Shown here: positions 13,725 through 18,236 of the stretch, piece after piece
How the letters are laid out: the number at the start of each line of letters is the position of its first letter
Numbering within the stretch: position 1 is the first letter of the stretch
Source: an uncultured Collinsella sp.
GTDB lineage: Bacteria; Actinomycetota; Coriobacteriia; Coriobacteriales; Coriobacteriaceae
Assembly (NCBI GenBank): GCA_900754075.1
Contig: CAAEBN010000002.1
Span: 1-18,236, forward strand
Length of the DNA stretch: 18,236 nt
Direction of reading: 5' to 3'
Program-made: the position numbers and the translations under genes
Notes under the pieces: model-generated
What the model was told of the DNA's origin: nothing
What the model saw: the letters and a program-made list of their open reading frames with translations, nothing else
The model's database searches: none

Positions 13725-15468
13725 GGTGGACCATCTCCTCGGTAATGCGAACGATATCGGTGACCTCGCTCACCTGTGCAAAGGCGGGAGAGACAGAGGA
13801 TGCTAGGCGACGAGAAAGTTCTATGACCTGAGGTGGCTCAACGTAGGCTTGCTGCATGAGCTCGATGTTCGAGAACAGCTCGTGCGTGCGCCCGCGCTCG
13901 AGGATGTGGCCGTCGGCCATCACCACGATGCGCTCGGCAAAGTCGGAGACGACTTCCATGTCGTGGCAGACCATGATTACAGCGCAACCGCGCTCGGCCA
14001 TGGTGCGTACGGTTTCCATGACGGTCATGCACTCGCGGTAGTCAAGGCCGCTCGTGGGCTCGTCGAGCACCACGATTTTGGGCTCTACGACCACGACGGA
14101 GGCGAGTGCTACCATCTGGCGCTGACCGCGCGAGAGCGAGAAGGGCGCCTCGTCGGCCGGCAAGCCAAAGCGGTCGATGACGAGCTGGGCGCGACGCAGC
14201 GCCTCGGCACGGTCGATGCCGGCAAGCTCCAAGCCAAAGGCGACCTCGTCGAGTACGGTGTCCTTGCAGATCTGGCGGTCGGGGTTTTGGAAGAGGGTTG
14301 CGACTTCTCGGGCGATGCGGCTCGTGGGAACGGCTGCGGTATCCAGTCCCGTGACGCGCACGCTGCCCGAGGCGGGCTTAAGCAGGCCTGTAAGCAGCTT
14401 GGTGAGCGTGGTCTTGCCGGCGCCGTTTTGGCCGACGATACCCACGAGCTCGCCGGGATAGAGGGTCAGGTTGAGGTTGTGGACGGCGGCGCCGCCATTG
14501 GGATAGGCAAACTCAACGTGATCGAAGGTGAGCACGGGCTCGGCGTCCTTGGCGTGCGGGCACAACGACGGTGCGTGCGGCGAACCGGCGGGTGCCTGAA
14601 TGTCGCTGCTTGCGTGTGCGGGGTCGACGATGCCCGTAATCAGGCGCTCGGCCTCATCAACATCCAAACAGGGAGTGCCGCTGGCCAGGCCGTCGGCCTC
14701 GAGGCTGTTGAAAATGCGCGTGACACGCGGGCAATCAACGCCGATGGCGCGGAGCTCATCGGCGTGTGCGAAGACCTCGTGCGGCTCGCCCTGTAGCGCG
14801 ATTTCGCCATGATTGAGCACGAGCACGCGGTTGCAATACTCCGAAAGCAGGGCGACTTTTTGCTCAACGACGACGATGGTGATGCCGAGTGCACGGTTGG
14901 CCTCACGCAGGGTCTCGAAGACCAGCGTGGAGCTAGCGGGGTCGAGCGCCGCGGTGGGTTCGTCGAGCACGAGCACGCGCGGACGCATGGCGAGGATGGC
15001 GGCGATGGCAACCTTTTGCTTTTGGCCGCCCGAGAGGGTGGCGATCTCGCGTTCGCGCAGGTCGCTGATGCCGACGGTCTCGAGCGTCTCGCTCACACGT
15101 TGCTCGATTTGGTCGTGGGGAACGCCAAAGTTCTCCAGGCCAAATAGCATCTCGTCCTCGACGACCGAGGCGACCATTTGCGTGTCGATGTCCTGCAACA
15201 CGCTGCCGACAATCTGCGACACATCGGTGAGCGAAACTTCACAGGTGTCATGGCCGTCAACCATGACGGACCCAAAGAACGTTCCGGTGTAATGGTGGGG
15301 AACGGCTCCCGACAGGCAGGCGGCAAGTGTGGACTTGCCGGCGCCCGAAGGCCCGATGATGCCGATAAAATCTCCCTTGTTCACGCTGAACGAGATATGC
15401 TTAAGCGCCTGCTCGGTCTGCGTGCCATAGGAGAACGAGACATCGTCGACGTTGATGATCGTTTCCAT
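13717..15468 (-). CDS. ecfA: ECF transporter fused double ATPase (EcfA-EcfA')
   Basis: Two ABC ATPase domains are joined in one 583-residue chain. Domain 1 has GPSGAGKS (39-46), Q92, LSGGQ (145-149), LVLDEPTAALD (166-176) and an H-loop position reading VEQ (Q203) instead of His. After a linker rich in Ala, Pro and His (about 280-310), domain 2 has GQNGAGKT (346-353), Q394, LSRGQ (445-449, not LSGGQ), LDEPTSGLD (468-476) and a normal His switch (VCHD). The H-loop change in domain 1 and the altered signature in domain 2 belong to the same composite ATP site, so one of the two sites may be degenerate. The ATG at 15468 follows AAAGG. It is 212 bases after trpP, with hairpins in the gap. Confidence 0.92.
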   Translation of the reverse strand: METIINVDDVSFSYGTQTEQALKHISFSVNKGDFIGIIGPSGAGKSTLAACLSGAVPHHYTGTFFGSVMVDGHDTCEVSLTDVSQIVGSVLQDIDTQMVASVVEDEMLFGLENFGVPHDQIEQRVSETLETVGISDLREREIATLSGGQKQKVAIAAILAMRPRVLVLDEPTAALDPASSTLVFETLREANRALGITIVVVEQKVALLSEYCNRVLVLNHGEIALQGEPHEVFAHADELRAIGVDCPRVTRIFNSLEADGLASGTPCLDVDEAERLITGIVDPAHASSDIQAPAGSPHAPSLCPHAKDAEPVLTFDHVEFAYPNGGAAVHNLNLTLYPGELVGIVGQNGAGKTTLTKLLTGLLKPASGSVRVTGLDTAAVPTSRIAREVATLFQNPDRQICKDTVLDEVAFGLELAGIDRAEALRRAQLVIDRFGLPADEAPFSLSRGQRQMVALASVVVVEPKIVVLDEPTSGLDYRECMTVMETVRTMAERGCAVIMVCHDMEVVSDFAERIVVMADGHILERGRTHELFSNIELMQQAYVEPPQVIELSRRLASSVSPAFAQVSEVTDIVRITEEMVHRG

Positions 15469-15488
15469 GGATACCTTTCATAGTCATC

Positions 15489-15528
15489 GGGGATGTTCTT
15501 ACATAGCTAGTCGTTTAAGAACGTCCCC
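15489..15528 (-). other. Long hairpin upstream of ecfA
   Basis: GGGGATGTTCTTA (15489-15501) pairs with TAAGAACGTCCCC (15516-15528) over 13 positions, one a wobble, with a 14-base loop. It lies 20 bases before the ecfA start in the trpP-ecfA gap. There is no U-run towards ecfA, so it may lower ecfA translation or mark an mRNA processing site. Confidence 0.5.
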
Positions 15529-15573
15529 AAAAGCTCGTTGTTTGGGACAGTCTTTGGTGGTGGAGCACGGAGA

Positions 15574-15674
15574 CGGCTTTACGAGGGGCCACAGGTTGGC
15601 GCGAAAGAGGAGCGAAGCGTACTTGGGTATGCGAGCGACGAATGAACGCCAAGATGGGGTGGTTCGTAAAGCCG
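15574..15674. repeat. Foldback repeat, copy 2 (3' of trpP)
   Basis: An outer perfect 11-bp stem pairs CGGCTTTACGA (15574-15584) with TCGTAAAGCCG (15664-15674). Inside are TTGGCG (15596-15601) with CGCCAA (15647-15652), and GCGTAC-ttgg-GTATGC (15617-15632). The core matches copy 1 near the window start, including the shared AAAGAGGAG and GAAGCGTACTT strings. It ends 7 bases beyond the trpP stop codon, the same position relative to its gene as copy 1. In the trpP-ecfA gap it could tune the ratio of S component to ATPase. Confidence 0.7.
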
Positions 15675-15680
15675 AGCGGG

Positions 15681-16253
15681 TTAGTTGAGCTTGAGGGCCT
15701 TCTGGATGGGCAGGTAGAGAGCGCCGACCAGGATGGCGTTAAAGACGGCGGTCATGGCGACGACGGGCAGCATAGCAGCGGCGAGCTCGCTCACCACGCC
15801 GAGCATGGCCATCTTGATGACCATGAAGATGACGCCCGAGACAAAGGTGGTCACGAAGGTTGCGACGATGGCGACGGCAGGCTTAACCTGGCCGTCCTTG
15901 GCAGCAGCGTTGACAATAACGGCCATGAGCATGGCGGCGATGCCCTCGGCGGCAAAATCGACGAACGGCGAGGTGGTGGTGATCTGGATCACTGCGGCCG
16001 AGATCAGGCCGATAACGAGCGCCTGACCGATGTTGGGGCGCACAACCAGGATAGTGAGGCAGAAGGCCGAGATAATGAACTCGGGGCTAATCATGCCGCC
16101 CGAGATGCCGGAGATGGCCTTGCCGACGGTGAAGTTGAGGATGAAGCCGGCGGCAAGCAGGATGGCGAGCAAGACGAGAGCGCGGACGTCGAGTTTGCCG
16201 CGGTCGGCGGTCTGGACGGTGCGGGGCTGTGCGGTGGTGGTGTTCTGAGACAT
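15681..16253 (-). CDS. trpP: ECF transporter S component, TrpP-like tryptophan-binding subunit
   Basis: This is the small membrane protein that binds the substrate for an ECF importer. The 190-residue protein has a polar N-terminus (1-25) and about five to six hydrophobic helices: LVLLAILLAAGFILNFTVG, then PEFIISAFCLTILVV, then ALVIGLISAAVIQITTTSP, then VAIVATFVTTFVSGVIFMVI, and a C-terminal LYLPIQKAL. The pattern of QALVIGLISAAVIQITTTSP and SGVIFMVIKMAMLG matches my recollection of Bacillus TrpP. ATG 16253 follows AAAGGA; an in-frame start further upstream would translate the attenuator terminator. The Trp-rich leader peptide upstream independently supports tryptophan as substrate. A YkoE/ThiW-type thiamine-precursor subunit was the main alternative. 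Confidence 0.85.
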   Translation of the reverse strand: MSQNTTTAQPRTVQTADRGKLDVRALVLLAILLAAGFILNFTVGKAISGISGGMISPEFIISAFCLTILVVRPNIGQALVIGLISAAVIQITTTSPFVDFAAEGIAAMLMAVIVNAAAKDGQVKPAVAIVATFVTTFVSGVIFMVIKMAMLGVVSELAAAMLPVVAMTAVFNAILVGALYLPIQKALKLN

Positions 16254-16300
16254 GGTGAAAATCCTTTCGGAAGGGAAGTGCAAGAGAAGAAAGCGGAGGC

Positions 16301-16430
16301 GCGTGATGCGAATGCGATTGGGCTCGAGATAGAAAAAGGCCCCCGGTCGAAACCGGAGGCCTTCCAATCACCTAGAGCGCAAAAACAGGCGTGAGGGACT
16401 CACTGTCGACCGATCGCATTCGCATCACGC
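16301..16430 (-). repeat. 18-bp perfect inverted repeat bracketing the attenuator terminator
   Basis: GCGTGATGCGAATGCGAT, read on the minus strand from 16430 to 16413, is exactly complementary to the minus-strand sequence from 16318 to 16301. The first arm is the leader-peptide coding region immediately after the last Trp codon; the second lies beyond the terminator, about 50 bases before trpP. The repeat can therefore close a long stem around the terminator hairpin. Confidence 0.85.
16333..16363 (-). terminator. Attenuator terminator ahead of trpP
   Basis: On the minus strand AAGGCCTCCGGT pairs with ACCGGGGGCCTT around a UUCG tetraloop (12 bp, one G-U), followed by a run of five U. It lies 37 bases beyond the leader-peptide stop codon and 80 bases before trpP, the classic place for a transcription attenuator. 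Confidence 0.9.
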
Positions 16431-16468
16431 CACCACCAGTTGTTGAGAGACGTCATCGTGTTCTTCAT
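16400..16468 (-). CDS. Tryptophan attenuator leader peptide
   Basis: This 22-codon frame is too short for routine gene finding but has an excellent ribosome-binding site: GAAAGGAG (16477-16484), 8 bases before ATG 16468. The peptide reads MKNTMTSLNN, then three tryptophans encoded by TGGTGGTGG (16430-16438), then RDANAIGRQ and TGA. Three consecutive Trp codons in so short a peptide, followed by a terminator, are the hallmark of ribosome-mediated attenuation. Stalling on scarce charged tRNA-Trp should permit read-through into trpP-ecfA-ecfT. The peptide itself probably has no function after synthesis. Confidence 0.88.
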   Translation of the reverse strand: MKNTMTSLNNWWWRDANAIGRQ

Positions 16469-16526
16469 GTTGGTGGCTCCTTTCGTGATACCGTGGCGCG
16501 GTCGCACCTAGTTGCTGTTGCGCTGC

Positions 16527-16535
16527 ACTATAGCA
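16527..16535 (-). promoter_or_regulatory. Extended -10 promoter of the trpP operon
   Basis: On the minus strand TG-C-TATAGT is an extended -10 element with no clear -35. The start would be near 16520, giving about 50 bases before the leader peptide. It lies in the centre of a 20-bp imperfect dyad (16521-16540, 16 of 20 bases symmetric), which could be an operator. Confidence 0.5.
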
Positions 16536-16616
16536 CAGCGAAGTGTGTGCAGGGAATCTTTTTTGAAAAGATTTCGGCGATGTTTCCCGCCCTTGATTGT
16601 CATTTTCATTGCAACA

Positions 16617-16658
16617 GCCTCAGGACTCAGCGCAACGCGTTGCGCTGAGTCCTGAGGC
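16617..16658. repeat. 42-bp perfect palindrome at the left end of the IS
   Basis: The sequence is perfectly self-complementary about the point 16637/16638, each half containing GGACTCAGCGCAAC or its inverse. Two such ends abut head to head with only GC between them. IS30 elements transpose through circles or dimers with abutted ends about 2 bp apart, so this looks like a junction or a target made of another copy's end. Confidence 0.85.
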
Positions 16659-16684
16659 GCGAATCCGGGTAGGCAACCCCAGAG

Positions 16685-16704
16685 GGGCCGGAATCCCCCG
16701 GCCC
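16685..16704 (+). other. Hairpin in the transposase leader
   Basis: GGGCCGG (16685-16691) pairs with CCGGCCC (16698-16704) just before the GGAGGGAGG ribosome-binding site. Such structures in IS leaders often limit translation from read-through transcripts; here that is inference. Confidence 0.4.
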
Positions 16705-16723
16705 TCGATGGAGGGAGGCCGGC

Positions 16724-17926
16724 ATGTCCAGACCGAGACCGTCCGGAAGGTCGTACGGGAGGCTCACGAGGCACGAGAGGAACGCGATCGAGAGAATGCT
16801 CGACCGCAACCGAAGCGCCCGCGAGATCGCCGCGGAGCTCGGCAGGTCGCCCTCGACCGTGACCAGGGAGGTGGCGGCGCACCGCTACGTCACCGCGCCG
16901 CGCTCGCGCTACGGCGAGCCCGCGCCCGAGGATCTCTCGGGGGCCTGCCCCAGGCTCGCCGCATGGCCGAGGTGCTGCAACGGCTGCTCGCACAGGAGGG
17001 GCTACGGCTGCTCGAGGAGGCCCAGGGTGTTCTACAGCGCCAGGAGGGCGCAGGAGGCGGCCGACGCAGAGCTCTCGTCGAGCAGGTCCGGGATAGACGA
17101 GACCGAGGAGGGCGCCGCCGCCAAGCTCGCGGCCATCAGGGGCGGCCTCGCGCGCGGGCTCTCCCCGCAGCAGATAGCGGCGACGACCCCCGGCCTCAGC
17201 GCCTCCACCGTATACAGGTGGGTGGACGCCGGCTACGACGGCATGACGAACATGGAGCTCAGGCGCAAGGTCGGCTACAGGCCGAGGTCGCACCGGGCCC
17301 CGAAGAGGGCGACGTCCCACTCGGCCCGCAGGTCGCACGCGGCGTTCCTCGCGCTCGGCGAGGACGCCTGCGCCGCGGCCTGGGAGATGGACACCGTCGA
17401 GGGCTCCGGGTGCGACTCCGCCAGGCTCCTCACGCTTCTGCACCGCCCGAGCCGCTTCCAGCTGGCGCTGCCACTGCCGGACGGCGCGAGGCGCGCCTTC
17501 GGCGCCGTGCTCACCGACAACGGGAGCGAGTTCGCCGACGAGGACGCCATCGCGGCGCTGCTCGGCGAGCGCGACGGCGAGACCAGGCTCTTCTACTGCG
17601 ACCCCCGGCAGAGCCAGCAGAAGGGCGCGTGCGAGAAGAACCACGTGGAGATCAGGAAGCTGCTGCCCAAGGGCGCCGGGGTCAGGTTCGACCGGCTGAC
17701 GGCGGCGGACTGCGCGCTGCTCATGTCGCAGGTGAACTCCGAGCCGAGGGGGGCGCTCGGGTTCCTGACGCCGGCGCGCGTGCTGCGGATGGCCCTCGGG
17801 GAGGACGCCTCCGCCCTCATGGACGCGTTCGGGGTGGAGGAGCTGGCGCCCGGCGGGCTCGACCTCACGCCCGGCTGCATCGACAGGGCCAGGGCCGCGA
17901 GGGGCGAGGGGCCGCTGGCGGGATAG
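16724..17926 (+). CDS. IS30-family DDE transposase
   Basis: The 400-residue enzyme cuts and joins the IS ends. It has an N-terminal HTH (about 17-50, with LTRHERNAIERML and SAREIAAELGRSPSTVTREV), a Cys-rich stretch (75-96: C75, C84, C85, C88, C96), a second HTH-like segment (about 146-167) and an rve-like catalytic core with D223 (WEMDTVEG), D265 (LTDNGSEF) and E304 (GACEKNHVEI). Spacing between the two Asp residues is 42, shorter than the roughly 55-60 I expect for IS30, so a small in-frame loss between them is possible. GGAGGGAGG lies 5 bases before ATG 16724. It uses AGG for Arg heavily, unlike the neighbouring genes that prefer CGC/CGT, a sign of recent arrival. Confidence 0.9.
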   Translation: MSRPRPSGRSYGRLTRHERNAIERMLDRNRSAREIAAELGRSPSTVTREVAAHRYVTAPRSRYGEPAPEDLSGACPRLAAWPRCCNGCSHRRGYGCSRRPRVFYSARRAQEAADAELSSSRSGIDETEEGAAAKLAAIRGGLARGLSPQQIAATTPGLSASTVYRWVDAGYDGMTNMELRRKVGYRPRSHRAPKRATSHSARRSHAAFLALGEDACAAAWEMDTVEGSGCDSARLLTLLHRPSRFQLALPLPDGARRAFGAVLTDNGSEFADEDAIAALLGERDGETRLFYCDPRQSQQKGACEKNHVEIRKLLPKGAGVRFDRLTAADCALLMSQVNSEPRGALGFLTPARVLRMALGEDASALMDAFGVEELAPGGLDLTPGCIDRARAARGEGPLAG

Positions 17927-18236
17927 CCGGCGCGCCGGGACATGGGCCGGAGGGCCCGTTGCGCTGAGTCCGGAGCGGCTGCGCAGCGGGCTGGCGGAGC
18001 ATGCCGCGGCAGGGTGGGGACGCCGGCCTCCATAGCCTCTCCACCTGCGGAAACGAGGCGACGGCCAGGTGCCGGGAGCTAGTTCCGCGTTGCGCTAGCT
18101 GCGGAAACGCGGGGTCCGTTCAGGCTGTTGCGTTGAGTTTGAAAATCAACCTTTAATCGGTAAGCGACATGTTTATACCACTGGCAGAATTGCTGTGGTA
18201 AAACTCTTGACAGTTTTACCAATTAGGGTTTCAAAA
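17927..18236. other. IS right end and AT-rich flank without a gene
   Basis: The part to 18131 is GC-rich IS DNA holding the inner inverted repeat (17956-17977), two direct copies of CTGCGGAAACG (18044-18054 and 18099-18109), and the right tip. From 18132 the DNA is AT-rich and carries a TTGACA at 18208-18213 within an inverted repeat. I see no credible coding region in the last 310 bases; a promoter for a gene beyond the window edge is possible. Confidence 0.55.
18196..18221. promoter_or_regulatory. Operator-like inverted repeat over a TTGACA box
   Basis: TGGTAAAACT (18196-18205) is a perfect inverted repeat of AGTTTTACCA (18212-18221) with a 6-base spacer. The spacer and right arm contain the consensus -35 hexamer TTGACA (18208-18213). 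No -10 is visible before the window ends at the proper distance, which would fall near 18231. Confidence 0.5.

Larger units (their letters stand above)
16611..18131 (+). mobile_element. IS30-family insertion sequence
   Basis: Tips are GCAACAGCCT (16611-16620) and its inverse AGGCTGTTGC (18122-18131). Base composition changes from AT-rich to very GC-rich just inside both tips, which supports these limits. A second inverted pair lies inside: 16618-16639 and 17956-17977, matching at about 19 of 22 bases around GGACTCAGCGCAAC. The 1.5-kb length is on the long side for IS30 relatives. I see no convincing target duplication. The single transposase gene is intact, so the element may be active. The left tip is about 80 bp upstream of the trpP promoter. 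Confidence 0.7.

Noticed and set aside
15681..16253. S component as a thiamine-precursor (YkoE/ThiW) subunit
   Set aside because: The double-ATPase plus EcfT layout would allow it, but there is no TPP riboswitch upstream, and the Trp leader and TrpP-like helices point to tryptophan.
15681..16367. Longer N-terminus for trpP starting at 16367
   Set aside because: It would translate the attenuator terminator and adds a non-family N-terminus; ATG 16253 has AAAGGA upstream.
16254..16540. T-box or TRAP-type control of trpP
   Set aside because: I found no T-box stem I or UGGN-bulge-style T-box core and no series of spaced GAG/UAG triplets; the Trp-codon leader and terminator explain the region better.
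16597..17967. Second long plus-strand frame and minus-strand frames over the IS transposase
   Set aside because: The Arg/Gly/Ala-rich translation is a frame shadow; only the 16724-17926 frame has HTH and DDE motifs and a ribosome-binding site.
1..18236. CRISPR array, tRNA, rRNA or prophage genes
   Set aside because: I looked for regularly spaced repeats, tRNA-like cloverleaf ends and phage structural genes and saw none.

Overview
The window is high-GC chromosomal DNA from a Gram-positive anaerobe. Gene content and style (acetylase-branch lysine genes, a D-aspartate ligase/racemase pair, a dedicated ECF transporter, Tat-like lipoprotein, short intergenic hairpins) fit the Coriobacteriia, most likely a Collinsella-like gut actinobacterium. 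That assignment rests on resemblance from memory, not a search.

Region 1 (1-5833) is lysine/diaminopimelate metabolism. A lysine riboswitch (4012-4168, minus strand) leads into lysA-dapA, dapB and dapH, all on the minus strand. lysA and dapA form one uninterrupted 769-codon frame, but dapA also has its own Shine-Dalgarno and ATG inside it. Divergently transcribed from overlapping promoters is an M20D amidohydrolase that could be the N-acetyl-DAP deacetylase of the same pathway, followed by a small membrane protein.

Region 2 (5834-10546) is surface and signalling genes. It holds a DUF4352-like lipoprotein whose ribosome-binding site lies inside a perfect 14-bp hairpin stem, a small HTH-like protein, a membrane Ser/Thr kinase, a secreted coiled-coil cell-wall hydrolase on the minus strand, and a MOSC-domain protein on the minus strand.

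Region 3 (10680-12950) is a two-gene plus-strand operon: an ATP-grasp D-aspartate ligase-like protein and an aspartate/glutamate racemase family protein, closed by two tandem terminators. Together they predict D-Asp made and attached to a peptidoglycan precursor.

Region 4 (12978-16540, minus strand) is the most interesting part. It is a complete ECF transporter operon (S component, fused double ATPase, EcfT) preceded by a ribosome-mediated attenuator. A 22-residue leader peptide with three consecutive Trp codons is followed by a UUCG-loop rho-independent terminator. The S component resembles TrpP, so leader and transporter point independently to tryptophan uptake. An 18-bp perfect inverted repeat brackets the terminator, which is not part of the textbook trp attenuator.

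Region 5 (16611-18236) is an IS30-family element with an intact transposase of different codon use. It inserted about 80 bp upstream of the tryptophan-transporter promoter, has a 42-bp perfect palindrome at its left end, and is followed by AT-rich flanking DNA.

Two copies of a foldback repeat (10-85 and 15574-15674), with conserved core and compensatory changes, lie just 3' of the dapH and trpP genes and suggest a dispersed structured element.
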